DNA of 64,000 nucleotides from PNMQ01 sp964478775 (GCA_964478775.1 CAYZJC010000002.1:1-64000), one strand, 5' to 3'. Shown: positions 46,354 to 55,207, counted from the first letter of the stretch. Notes: generated by a model not told the origin, from the letters alone. Numbers and translations: made by a program.

Positions 46354-47013
46354 TTAATATGTATTCATCATATTATCTAAATAATCAATTTCAAATTCTT
46401 CCAATATTGCAGCAACTCTTTCTTGGGAAGGTTGTTGGGAACAATCATCGCTCAGCATCCATTCCATTGCTTCTTTAAAAGAGTTTCTTGCAGCAGCGTA
46501 AAATGCGGAATCAATTATAGACTGTTCAAAGACAAAATTACCATTAATGAGAAGCTGCAAAGCCTCAACTTGGTTATTCCTAGCAGCACTATTTAAAGCG
46601 TTTTGCATACTACTCGCAGAAGGATGAAAAGTTGAATCATCACTCAGCACCCAGCGCATTTGTTCAATTAAACCCCAATATGCATAAATACTAAAGGCTT
46701 CATCTACTGACTGCGCACTCATTTCATTGACAAGCAAATGTTGAGCAACTCCTACATTGTGTTCTATACGAGGATCTTCTGTAGTAGACTCCTCAACAAA
46801 ATATGGTAGATTTTGCATGCGGCTACGTATATGAAAAAATTCTAAAACAGTATGATCAAAAGGAGTCATTTCAAAGGGAATAATCAGATGACTTGGAAAC
46901 TGTGATATTTGTGTATCTTCTAACATTCCATGATGAGCTTGTGCATTGTCAAATTCATCTGCCAGTAAGTGAGAAGCTAGCACACAAATTGCTAAGAATA
47001 TTTTTTTTTGCAT
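46354..47013 (-). CDS. Small secreted protein with ankyrin-like repeats
   Basis: I do not recognise this 219-residue protein by name. It has a signal peptide (KKIFLAICVLASHLLADEF). The second half has two or three helical repeats with an ankyrin-like pattern: LNSAARNNQVEALQLLING and FYAAARNSFKEAMEWMLSDD, and a WVLSDDSTFHPSASSMQ unit resembling DDCSQQPSQERV. The repetition of SDD plus a Gln/Pro/Ser stretch suggests internal duplication. It stands between cheA and prmC with no operon partner. A host-interaction role is possible, by analogy with the larger ankyrin protein at 39.7 kb. Confidence 0.65.
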   Translation of the reverse strand: MQKKIFLAICVLASHLLADEFDNAQAHHGMLEDTQISQFPSHLIIPFEMTPFDHTVLEFFHIRSRMQNLPYFVEESTTEDPRIEHNVGVAQHLLVNEMSAQSVDEAFSIYAYWGLIEQMRWVLSDDSTFHPSASSMQNALNSAARNNQVEALQLLINGNFVFEQSIIDSAFYAAARNSFKEAMEWMLSDDCSQQPSQERVAAILEEFEIDYLDNMMNTY

Positions 47014-47102
47014 CAGCCTTTTCTTCTTGAAAGATTTAATTATTTTTGATGTTACCTGAGAATGCGAAAAAAATAAAACATAATTTTTACAGTTGTGTAG
47101 CT

Positions 47103-47933
47103 TTATCTTAAAATAAGAACCCGCTCTTGCATGTTCGTGTCTTTAACGGTTTCAATAGAGGTGTAACCAGCATTACTTGCAACTTGCCTCACCACATCTT
47201 TTACCATGGTTGAAATTTCAAAGAATGCAAAGCCATTTGGCTTTAAGATGTTATGAACAGTGGGAATAAGGTGGTTATAATCACGCATACCATCAATACC
47301 TGCAAACAAAGCTAAAGCAGGGTCGTAAAGACGCACGTTATCTTCTAGGGGAAAATCATCCTCCACATAAGGGGGATTGCTTACGACAACATCAAACAAT
47401 TCAAAGGGCACACCTTGTAGCCAATGACTTAAGTGAAAAGTTATTCTGTCATCCACCCCGTGGGCTTTCGCATTTTCTTTAGCAACTTCAAGGGCTTGCG
47501 GTGAGATATCAACAACTACTGCTGTCGCCTTTTCTCTTTCTTTAAGTAAGGTAATGGCTATGCACCCAGTTCCTGTTCCTAAATCAATAAAACGAAACGC
47601 TTGATGTTTATCGAACCTTTTTAAAACTTCATCAATCAGACACTGGGTGTCTAACCTGGGGTCAAGGGTGTCTAATGTGGTTTTAAATTCACGTCCATAA
47701 AAGTAGGCCGTTTCAAGCACCTTTGAGATAGGTTCTTTGTTTTCAAGACGAACTAGACCTGCTTTGATTTTTTCTTGAACATCTGCAGAAAATGAATCAA
47801 GGGGTGGTAACTCTAACCCCACAGTTATACCATAGCCTTCAAGCAGCCAACGTATTAAACGCTTTGGCTCAGTGTCAACAACAGCAAGCCTGCTTTGCCA
47901 TTCTTGCCAGAAAAGATTAGGTATTGGTAGCAC
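47103..47933 (-). CDS. prmC: Release factor glutamine methyltransferase PrmC
   Basis: The enzyme methylates the GGQ glutamine of release factors RF1 and RF2. The 276-residue protein has an N-terminal helical domain, the SAM motif FIDLGTGTGCIAITL, and the catalytic FDVVVSNPPYVEDD (NPPY). It overlaps rsmA by 17 bp and is the last gene of lepA-yqaA-rsmA-prmC. In most genomes prmC follows prfA, so this is a different arrangement. Confidence 0.93.
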   Translation of the reverse strand: MLPIPNLFWQEWQSRLAVVDTEPKRLIRWLLEGYGITVGLELPPLDSFSADVQEKIKAGLVRLENKEPISKVLETAYFYGREFKTTLDTLDPRLDTQCLIDEVLKRFDKHQAFRFIDLGTGTGCIAITLLKEREKATAVVVDISPQALEVAKENAKAHGVDDRITFHLSHWLQGVPFELFDVVVSNPPYVEDDFPLEDNVRLYDPALALFAGIDGMRDYNHLIPTVHNILKPNGFAFFEISTMVKDVVRQVASNAGYTSIETVKDTNMQERVLILR

Positions 47934-48816
47934 AACGTTGGCTCCACCAGCTTGCTAAATTCCAATACTGGTCGACTGAAATGTTTTCAGCCCGTTCATC
48001 CCCCTTCATGCCCACGATAGCAAAGGCTTCATCAAGATGTTCATTAAAAATACTTTTAAGTGGTGTACGTATTACTTTCCTTCGTTGTTGGAAAGCAATG
48101 TTCGTAATGGTTTGAAGGGCTGATAGAGCAGATAATTTATCTACAGCACCAGGCTTTACAGCAAATGAAATAACAGATGAATCTATCTTTGGGGCAGGTG
48201 TAAAGACGGATGGCGGTAAATCAAACCCATGTTCAATATCACACAAACCTTGCGCAATAATAGACAGGCGCCCATATTCTTTAGAATGCGGTGTTGCCAT
48301 AATGCGAAGCGCGACTTCCTTTTGAAACATCAGTGTCATGGTGTCAATGAATTCAATTTGTGACAGCCACCTAACTAGTAGTTCTGTTGAAATGTTGTAG
48401 GGTAAGTTTGCAACAATTGAAAGCTTATCGTGCTGAACTGTTGTCTCGTCTAATTCATTTACAAAACTGATAACATCAGACAAATTTACAGCCAATGCGT
48501 CGGCTTGAATGATATGTAATTGGTTATAAACATCCGTTAAATAGCTTAATGCCTTTACACATAATGGTTCATATTCAACAGCACATAACGCAGCAGGTTC
48601 TTGGCTTAAGATAGCGCGTGTGAGCCCGCCAGGCCCTGGGCCTACTTCCATAACCAAAGCGTTTTTCCTTAAATTGGCAAACCTTACAATTTTATGTGTG
48701 ATGTTCTCATCAAAAATAAAATTCTGACCATAGCGTTTGGCATAAGTCTTATCGGGCAATAATCCATTTCGTTCAACAACTTCACGTAAAGAGGGTAGAT
48801 TGATCATACAAATCAT
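47917..48816 (-). CDS. rsmA: 16S rRNA dimethyladenosine transferase RsmA (KsgA)
   Basis: The enzyme dimethylates A1518 and A1519 of 16S rRNA late in small-subunit assembly. The 299-residue protein has YGQNFIFDENI at the N-terminus, the SAM motif VMEVGPGPGGLTRAIL, the catalytic VANLPYNIST, and FTPAPKIDSSVISF with the C-terminal domain. Its start overlaps the yqaA stop by four bases (ATGA). Confidence 0.95.
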   Translation of the reverse strand: MICMINLPSLREVVERNGLLPDKTYAKRYGQNFIFDENITHKIVRFANLRKNALVMEVGPGPGGLTRAILSQEPAALCAVEYEPLCVKALSYLTDVYNQLHIIQADALAVNLSDVISFVNELDETTVQHDKLSIVANLPYNISTELLVRWLSQIEFIDTMTLMFQKEVALRIMATPHSKEYGRLSIIAQGLCDIEHGFDLPPSVFTPAPKIDSSVISFAVKPGAVDKLSALSALQTITNIAFQQRRKVIRTPLKSIFNEHLDEAFAIVGMKGDERAENISVDQYWNLASWWSQRCATNT

Positions 48817-49456
48817 CCGCTAATCCATTTTACCAGAATGAATCCAGCGACAATAATGCCTAAGGATGCTGCTAGGCACAAACCTAAGTAACGGTCTAGC
48901 AAAGACTTGGCTAAATCACCAAAATTCCACAATAATGTTGCTAGTAAATAAAAGCGCATGGCTCTTGCAATGAGGCTTGCGATAATAAAGGAACCTAATG
49001 GATAATGCGCCATCCCACTTGCAATTGTGACAAGTTTANNNNNNNNNNATAAGGCACTGGGGTAATCCCTTTTAAGACAATAATCCAAAAGCCCCATTTT
49101 GCATAGCTGTCGTGGAAAACACGCGTACTCTCTTCCAGTTTGTAGGTTTGCACAACCCATTGCCCGACAGTCTCCATTAAATAAGAACCAATAGCATAGC
49201 CTAATAGCCCCCCTAGAACAGACGCCACTGTTCCCCAAAACGCGAGTCGCCATACAATTTTGCGGTTGGCAACACCCATGGGAATCATCATTAAGTCTGG
49301 TGGCAACAAAAAGACAGAACTTTCTGCAAAGGCTATCGTCAAATATATCCAAAAGGCTTTGGGGGAATCGGCGCTTTCAAGGACCTTATTATAAAGTGAG
49401 CGAAGCCACGAGGTTTTTCCTGGCGACAATTCACCTTGAGAGGTGGCACTCATCAT
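48813..49456 (-). CDS. YqaA-family (DedA-like) membrane protein, interrupted by a gap
   Basis: This membrane protein of about 210 residues belongs to the DedA/SNARE-associated superfamily, YqaA branch. AFAESSVFLLPPDLMMIP and GYAIGSYLMETVG are in the first half, KLVTIASGMAHYPLGSFIIASLIARAMRF in two parts of the second. The halves are in different frames, separated by ten N (49039-49048). If the flanks are joined with a one-base overlap the frame is restored and reads TPVPYKLVTIASG, the family motif, so the gene is probably intact. DedA-type proteins help move lipids across the membrane, but the role of this branch is unclear. It overlaps lepA and rsmA at its ends. Confidence 0.85.
49039..49048. 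other. Assembly gap (10 N) inside the yqaA-like gene
   Basis: Ten undetermined bases. The flanking sequence suggests that the true gap is about zero or slightly negative, so the N-run is a scaffolding placeholder and not a frameshift of the gene. Confidence 0.97.
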
Positions 49457-51282
49457 TAGTCGTCTCCCATTTTTAAAGCCGCAATAAACGCACTTTGTGG
49501 AATTTCAACGTTACCGAATTGACGCATACGTTTCTTACCTGCTTTTTGTTTATCAAGTAGTTTTCGCTTACGGCTAATATCGCCGCCATAACATTTTGCC
49601 AAAACGTCTTTTCTTAATGCGGAAATGGTTTCACGCGCAATAACTTTACCGCCAATAGCCGCTTGAATAGCAATTTTAAAGAGCTGACGTGGGATTAAAT
49701 CCTTAAGCCGCGTGCATAAAACACGGCCACGTGACTCAGCTCTGCTTTTGTGAACGATCATCGCTAGTGCATCAACAGGTTCTTGGTTTACCAAAATAGA
49801 AACCTTTGCAAGGTCACCTTCTCTGTATTCATCAATGACATAATCGAAGGAGGCATAGCCACGGCTAATAGATTTTAAGCGATCATAAAAATCAAACACA
49901 ACTTCGTTCAAAGGTAGTTTGTATACAACCATCGCACGGTTACCGGCATACGTTAAGTCAACTTGTTCACCTCGTCTTTCCGTACATAAGGTTAACACTG
50001 ACCCAAGATATGTATCTGGCACCAAAATAGTTGCTGTAATCCACGGTTCTTCAATCAATTCAATTTTAACCACATCTGGCATATCACTAGGGTTATGCAA
50101 TTCTCGCACAGTGCTATCTGTCATATGAAGCTTATAGACAACGCTAGGGGCTGTTGTAATAAGATCTAAATCAAATTCACGCTCTAGTCGTTCTTGAATG
50201 ATTTCAAGGTGAAGAAGACCTAAAAATCCACAACGAAAACCATAACCTAAGGCAGCAGAACTTTCTGCTTCAAAGTGGAAACTGGCATCATTGAGGTGAA
50301 GTTTTGCCAAGCATTCACGAAGACGTTCAAATTCGGCAGCGTCACTTGGAAATAATCCACAAAACACAACAGGCACAGACGGTTTAAACCCAGCCAATGG
50401 TTTTGGGGTAGGGCGTTTTTCTTCTGTGATGGTATCACCAACATTGCAGTCAGCAACGTGCTTAATGCTTGCTGTAATAAAACCCATTTCACCAGGGTAA
50501 AGGGCAGGGACCACCTTTTGCTTAGGGGTAAAGTAACCTACACGGTCAACTTCATAAGCAACCTTATTACTCATCATTTGAATTTTAAGACCGGCCCTTA
50601 ATGTGCCTTCAATGACACGAACCAAAATCATAACACCCAGGTACGGGTCATACCAACTATCAACCAATAAAGCCATTAAGGGTTTGCTTTTCACATCCTC
50701 CGTTAAAAGTTCGCCATCATTTGTCTTGGGGGCTGGAAGCTTAGTGACAACTGCTTCTAAGACATCTTGTATACCAAGGCCTGTTTTAGCGGAAATATGA
50801 ACAGCATCACTGGCATCTATCCCGATCACATCTTCAATTTGCGCTTTCACTCTGTCTGGGTCAGCTGCTGGTAAGTCAATTTTGTTTAAGACAGTGACAA
50901 TCTCATGATTGTTATCAATGGCTTGATATACGTTTGCCAATGTTTGTGCCTCAACACCCTGACTGGCGTCAACAACTAACAATGACCCTTCACATGCAGC
51001 AAGGGAACGGCTCACTTCATACGCAAAGTCAACGTGGCCTGGGGTATCCATCAAATTTAAATAATAAGTTTCCCCATTTTTAGCTTTATAGGTTAAACGA
51101 ACTGTTTGCGCTTTAATGGTAATACCGCGCTCACGCTCAATATCCATAGAATCTAAAATCTGCTCTTTCATATCGCGCGTCTCAACGGCACCGCAAAATT
51201 CAATCAGCCGATCAGCAAGGGTTGATTTTCCATGGTCAATATGGGCAATAATGGCGAAGTTTCGGATAGTATGATTTGTCAT
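49456..51282 (-). CDS. lepA: Elongation factor 4 (LepA)
   Basis: The 608-residue translational GTPase acts on stalled or misplaced ribosomes. It has the G1 motif AHIDHGKSTLADRL, ERGITIKAQTVRL (switch region), DTPGHVDF (G3) and NKIDLPAADP (G4). LepA-specific C-terminal sequence follows, with RKDVLAKCYGGDISRKRKLL. It heads the lepA-yqaA-rsmA-prmC run on the minus strand. The length is about the norm of 600. The 220 bp upstream separate it from the divergent CZB relic. Confidence 0.96.
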   Translation of the reverse strand: MTNHTIRNFAIIAHIDHGKSTLADRLIEFCGAVETRDMKEQILDSMDIERERGITIKAQTVRLTYKAKNGETYYLNLMDTPGHVDFAYEVSRSLAACEGSLLVVDASQGVEAQTLANVYQAIDNNHEIVTVLNKIDLPAADPDRVKAQIEDVIGIDASDAVHISAKTGLGIQDVLEAVVTKLPAPKTNDGELLTEDVKSKPLMALLVDSWYDPYLGVMILVRVIEGTLRAGLKIQMMSNKVAYEVDRVGYFTPKQKVVPALYPGEMGFITASIKHVADCNVGDTITEEKRPTPKPLAGFKPSVPVVFCGLFPSDAAEFERLRECLAKLHLNDASFHFEAESSAALGYGFRCGFLGLLHLEIIQERLEREFDLDLITTAPSVVYKLHMTDSTVRELHNPSDMPDVVKIELIEEPWITATILVPDTYLGSVLTLCTERRGEQVDLTYAGNRAMVVYKLPLNEVVFDFYDRLKSISRGYASFDYVIDEYREGDLAKVSILVNQEPVDALAMIVHKSRAESRGRVLCTRLKDLIPRQLFKIAIQAAIGGKVIARETISALRKDVLAKCYGGDISRKRKLLDKQKAGKKRMRQFGNVEIPQSAFIAALKMGDD

Positions 51283-51502
51283 TGTTGTATCAATTCATAA
51301 GAAAATATTTTTTTAAATGGTTGGTTAGCTAAATGCTAGCAGCTCTTATACCATAGCGATCTTGTGCCCAAATTTCAATATCTGTCTGCAGTGTAATAAA
51401 TATATGTTCAAAAAACAGATGAATTCTTGTTTTTTTACTTTTTTTTAATTTTTTTATTTCATAATTTGTATGTGTAAATAAGCAACAAAAGGATGAAACA
51501 AA

Positions 51503-51859
51503 ATGGATTTTAACGCAGCAATTAAAGCGCATTCAGATTGGAATATTAAATTAAAACTTTATTTAAAAAACCCAGATGGTTCAATTGATCTTGAAAAGTT
51601 AAAATAAGCTAATCTTTGTGACTTTGGTCGCGGGCTGCATGGGGAAGGTGCAGCAAGCCATGGCAAATTACCTGACTTTAAAGTTCTGATAGAAACCCAC
51701 CGTGAGTTTCACCTTGCAGCAGCAGATATTGTGCGTCGCAAAAACGCTGGCGAAGATGTGTCAGCAGACGTTTCTCTTGGTGCGCAATCTAAGTTTGGGA
51801 CCATGTCTTCAAAAATAATTATGATGTTGATGAAAATGTCCAGAGACGCCAAAATGTAA
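51503..51859 (+). pseudogene. CZB (chemoreceptor zinc-binding) domain protein with in-frame stop
   Basis: The frame starts with ATG at 51503 after AAAGGA. It runs 34 codons to a TAA at 51605-51607, then continues in the same frame for 83 codons to a second TAA. The two parts together are a full CZB domain: HSDW, then CDFGRGLHG, then HREFH, the His/Cys zinc ligands in the right order and spacing, with a KFGTMSSKIIMMLMKM tail. CZB domains sense zinc or hypochlorite in chemoreceptors and diguanylate cyclases. A CAA-to-TAA change would explain the stop. The rest is undamaged, so loss is recent, or the base is an error. Confidence 0.75.
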
Positions 51860-52132
51860 TTTTTGAAGTGCAGCCAATATTGTATTATGCTGGGTGGCAT
51901 ATGATTGCAGCTTGCTGTTAATTCTTATGCCACAAGCGAGCGCTAAATGGGGCGCACAAGGATTGACGCAACCTCTAGCCCTGTTTTAAAGCAACGTGTG
52001 GAATTTTTCAAAATGCTAGATTGTTGTAGATGCAAGACCTGCGATCATTGCGGGTAATTTCACCAACAACTGCAATTGGACACTAGACATTTTATTGAGG
52101 CTTTGTTATGATTCATTTAACGTATTTGAATA
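51860..52132. other. Coding-like remnants between the CZB relic and infC
   Basis: No intact gene is present. One frame from about 51952 to 52057 ends in a Cys-rich CCRCKTCDHCG. Another, from about 52022 to 52133, reads VVDARPAIIAGNFTNN and on to a stop just before infC. Both look more like protein than random DNA, but I cannot name a family and neither has a start codon with a ribosome-binding site. They may be pieces of one decayed gene. Confidence 0.35.
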
Positions 52133-52153
52133 ATGTATTATGGAGAATGGACT

Positions 52154-52707
52154 ATAGCGCGTATAACTGGTGACTATCAAGCTGCAAAAGAACCGAATAA
52201 GACTGATGGACCTCGTACTAACCACGAGATAACAGCCCTTAAAGTAAGGTTGATTGATGAAAATGGTGAGATGGTTGGTATCGTTTCACGAAAAGAAGCC
52301 CTTGAGAAAGCGGCCCAAGTTGAACTTGACTTGGTTGAAGTATCACCTCATGCTGAACCGCCGGTGTGTAAGATTCTAGATAACGGTAAGTATAAGTATG
52401 AACTGCAAAAGAAAAAAGCCGAAGCTAAGAAGAAACAAAAAGTAATAGAAATTAAAGAGATTCAACTGGTCCCTTGATTGATGATAACGACTTTGAAGTC
52501 AAGCGTCGCGCTGCAGAGCGTTTTATAAAAGATGGCAACAAGGTGAAGGTTACGATGCGTTTTAAAGGCCGTCAGATGAGCCACCCAGAAATTGGTATGA
52601 CAGTTATCAACAGATTTAAAGATTTGTGTGAAGAATATGCAAAAGTTGAAACGATGCCGCGTTTTGAGGGTAAACAAGTATTAATGATTTTGGCACCAAA
52701 AGTTTAA
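52154..52707 (+). CDS. infC: Translation initiation factor IF-3, interrupted by a -1 frameshift
   Basis: IF-3 binds the 30S subunit and checks the start codon. The N-domain (GPRTNHEITALKVRLIDENG) and linker run in one frame to EIQLVP and a TGA at 52475-52477. The C-domain (IDDNDFEVKRRAAERF, VTMRFKGRQMSHPE, to LAPKV) continues in the -1 frame. One extra base in CCCTT at 52471-52475 would restore a normal IF-3. No ATG has a ribosome-binding site, but an in-frame ATA at 52154 has GGAG eight bases upstream. E. coli infC likewise starts at a rare AUU. IF-3 is essential, so the shift is a sequence error or is recoded. A start at the ATG at 52133 is the alternative. Confidence 0.88.
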
Positions 52708-52755
52708 CAGCGAGTTGTGTCAGCTTAGATTTTATAAAAGGTAAGGATAAAGAAG

Positions 52756-53052
52756 ATGGGAATTTTGTTAACAATACATGTGATTGTCTCCATTGCAATG
52801 ATAGGAATTATTTTACTGCAAAAAAGTGATGGCAGCGCAGCTTTAATGGGGGGGGGAAGCTCTTCTAGCATGTTTTCAGCACGTGGAGTTGCGAACTTGC
52901 TTACCCATACGACAGCTGTTCTTGCAACTGTATTCTTAGGTCTTTGCATTGCTATGTCTTGGCTTTCAACACGTCAAATTAAAGAAACGTCAGCCGTGTT
53001 GACGAACACCACTGCACCTGCAACAACTGAACCTGCAGCTCCTGCTGCTTAA
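52756..53052 (+). CDS. secG: Preprotein translocase subunit SecG
   Basis: The 98-residue membrane protein has two helices (LLTIHVIVSIAMIGIILLQ and TTAVLATVFLGLCIAMSWL) separated by the typical SecG loop SDGSAALMGGGSSSSMFSARG. SecG assists SecYEG in protein export. The C-terminal tail is Thr/Ala/Pro-rich. A ribosome-binding AAGATG-like stretch precedes the ATG. A strong terminator follows 45 bp after the stop. Confidence 0.93.
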   Translation: MGILLTIHVIVSIAMIGIILLQKSDGSAALMGGGSSSSMFSARGVANLLTHTTAVLATVFLGLCIAMSWLSTRQIKETSAVLTNTTAPATTEPAAPAA

Positions 53053-53096
53053 CTGTTAGATTGACTGATCTACAGTTATACAATAAGTAAATTAAT

Positions 53097-53134
53097 ATGC
53101 CTGATACACAAATTGTGTGGCAGGCATTTGTTTT
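53097..53134 (+). terminator. Rho-independent terminator after secG
   Basis: ATGCCTG-AT-ACACAA pairs with TTGTGT-GG-CAGGCAT, giving 13 base pairs with one internal mismatch loop, followed by TTGTTTT. It separates infC-secG from pyrG, which starts 48 bp later. Confidence 0.8.
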
Positions 53135-53181
53135 GAATGAAGAATGATTTAAAATAAAAAATAAAAGTGAGGATGTAACTT

Positions 53182-54801
53182 ATGACAGCACGTTTTATAT
53201 TTATTACAGGCGGGGTCAGCTCCTCTCTTGGGAAAGGATTGGCTTCCGCCTCTCTTGCAGCGTTACTACAAGCACGAGGTTATAATGTTATTTTAAGAAA
53301 ATTAGACCCCTACCTTAATGTGGATCCTGGCACAATGAGCCCATATCAACATGGGGAAGTCTTCGTAACAGATGATGGCACTGAAGCTGACCTTGACCTT
53401 GGGCACTATGAACGCTTTTCTGGTGTTGCCGCACGCTCTTGCGACTACGTCACAACAGGGAAAATTTATTCGACTGTTTTGGCAAAAGAAAGGCGTGGGG
53501 ATTATTTAGGGGCAACCGTACAAGTCATTCCTCATATCACGGACGAAATGAAACGCTTCATTTTAAATCAAACAGATGATGCTGATTTTGTTTTGTGTGA
53601 AATTGGTGGCACTGTTGGCGATATTGAAGGGCTTCCCTACCTAGAGGCTATTCGCCAACTTAGAAATGATTTAGGGCCAAACCATGTGATGTTTGTTCAC
53701 TTAACTTTGCTCCCCTATATTCCAACTGCTGGTGAACTGAAAACAAAGCCAACGCAACATTCTGTAAAAGAACTTTTGAGTGTGGGGATTCAAGCTGATT
53801 TATTGCTGTGCCGTTCTGATAGACCCATTCCTGTTGAGGCAAAAAGAAAGCTCGCACAGTTTTGTAACGTGCGACCAGAGCAAGTAATTGCTGCCCTTGA
53901 TTCTGATAATATTTATAAAGTGCCACTACAATACCATGCAGAGGGCTTTGATGAACAAATTGTCAAGTACTTTGGGCTTGACAATGGTCCGGTTGATTTA
54001 TCACGTTGGAAAGAAGTTGAAAAATTAATCGCAAATGTACAAGGCAGTGTCAAAATTGCAATTGTTGGAAAATATATCCAACTGCTTGATGCATATAAGT
54101 CTCTTATCCAGTCTCTTGCGCATGCAGGGCTTAAAAATCATTTGAAGGTCGAATTGGTTTATGTAGATTCTGAGCATGAAGATGATATTGAAAACGTGTT
54201 AAAAGAATGTGATGGTGCTGTCATTCCGGGTGGCTTTGGTGAGCGTGGCATTACAGGTAAATTAAAAGCTATTCAATACTTACGAACGCATAAAATACCA
54301 ACTCTGGGTATTTGCTTTGGTATGCAGCTTACAGTCATTGAAGCCTGCCGCAACTTATTAGGTTTATCAAAGGCTTCAAGTACGGAATTTGGCCCAACTG
54401 AAGACCCCGTTGTTGGCTTAATGACAGAATGGATGAGTGAACAAGGTATTCAAAAACGCTTTTCAGGTGGTGACCTTGGCGGTACGATGCGTCTTGGGGC
54501 ATACCCTTGTGAAATGAACCCAGATTCATTAGCCGCAAAAGTTTATGGCACAACTTCAATCAGTGAACGGCATCGTCATCGATATGAGGTCAATACAAAA
54601 TATGCAGATGCTTTAAAGTCAGTTCACTTAAACGTCTGTGGCTACTCCCCAGATGGCATGTTGCCTGAAATGGTTGAATATTCTGATCACCCTTGGTTTA
54701 TTGGGGTTCAGTTCCACCCTGAATTAAAGTCTAAACCTTTTGACCCTCACCCCTTGTTTGTAGGTCTTGTGAAGGCTGCCCTTATGAATAAAAAATCATA
54801 G
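53182..54801 (+). CDS. pyrG: CTP synthase
   Basis: The enzyme makes CTP from UTP and glutamine. The 539-residue protein has an N-terminal synthetase domain (FITGGVSSSLGKGLASASL, DPYLNVDPGTMSPYQHGEVF, CEIGGTVGDIEGLPYLEA). The C-terminal glutamine amidotransferase domain has IPGGFGERG, LGICFGMQ with the nucleophile Cys, and a His-Glu pair in GVQFHPELKS. The order secG-pyrG is common in Alphaproteobacteria. A GAGGATG motif precedes the ATG. All key residues are present. Confidence 0.97.
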   Translation: MTARFIFITGGVSSSLGKGLASASLAALLQARGYNVILRKLDPYLNVDPGTMSPYQHGEVFVTDDGTEADLDLGHYERFSGVAARSCDYVTTGKIYSTVLAKERRGDYLGATVQVIPHITDEMKRFILNQTDDADFVLCEIGGTVGDIEGLPYLEAIRQLRNDLGPNHVMFVHLTLLPYIPTAGELKTKPTQHSVKELLSVGIQADLLLCRSDRPIPVEAKRKLAQFCNVRPEQVIAALDSDNIYKVPLQYHAEGFDEQIVKYFGLDNGPVDLSRWKEVEKLIANVQGSVKIAIVGKYIQLLDAYKSLIQSLAHAGLKNHLKVELVYVDSEHEDDIENVLKECDGAVIPGGFGERGITGKLKAIQYLRTHKIPTLGICFGMQLTVIEACRNLLGLSKASSTEFGPTEDPVVGLMTEWMSEQGIQKRFSGGDLGGTMRLGAYPCEMNPDSLAAKVYGTTSISERHRHRYEVNTKYADALKSVHLNVCGYSPDGMLPEMVEYSDHPWFIGVQFHPELKSKPFDPHPLFVGLVKAALMNKKS

Positions 54802-54909
54802 CTTTCTGTAAAGTATGCCGCTTTTTTTCAAGTGTAGGTGGATTTTTTAACAATGGCTGATAAATAGTTTTGCAATATGTTTGATATATTATTTCGTATA
54901 AGATAAGTT

Positions 54910-54934
54910 CATTAATCTTGATTTGAGATTAATG
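54910..54934. repeat. Perfect inverted repeat downstream of pyrG
   Basis: CATTAATCT and AGATTAATG form a 9-bp perfect stem around TGATTTG. It is about 110 bp after the pyrG stop, and no U-run follows, so it is a poor terminator. It may be an mRNA 3' stability structure or a protein-binding palindrome. Confidence 0.45.
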
Positions 54935-55119
54935 AAAGCCTCTGTTTGTAAAACTATAGGAAACAGCTGGAATTTCTTATTTTTTTTTCTGTAAATTGTA
55001 TTGTATTAACTTTTTGTTAACTATTGTTCTTGTATAATATGCATAATCGCAAATACGTATGTGGTATTGTTCAATTTATTGTGTTATAGCTGTGCGCAGG
55101 TATACCCGGCATAGTTTTA

Positions 55120-55207
55120 TAGCTTGTCACTTATAATCTGGTTATGCGTCATGTCGCTTCTCATGTAGTAATACCTACATTTTGAGTCTCATTCCTGTAA
55201 CCAAATT
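55120..55207. repeat. Palindromic repeat element, copy B
   Basis: The second copy of the 87-bp element at 12757-12843. The left end TAGCTTGTCACTTATAATCT and the right end CCTGTAACCAAATTA correspond, and TTGAGTCTCATT is shared inside, while the centre differs. The inverted ends pair as in copy A. Both copies lie in gene-poor gaps. Confidence 0.7.

Noticed and set aside
48813..49456. Programmed frameshift in the yqaA-like gene
   Set aside because: The frame change coincides with ten N, and joining the flanks with one base of overlap restores the family motif.
51329..51532. 67-codon minus-strand frame between lepA and the CZB relic
   Set aside because: Low-complexity, no start signal, no family pattern, and it overlaps the CZB start.
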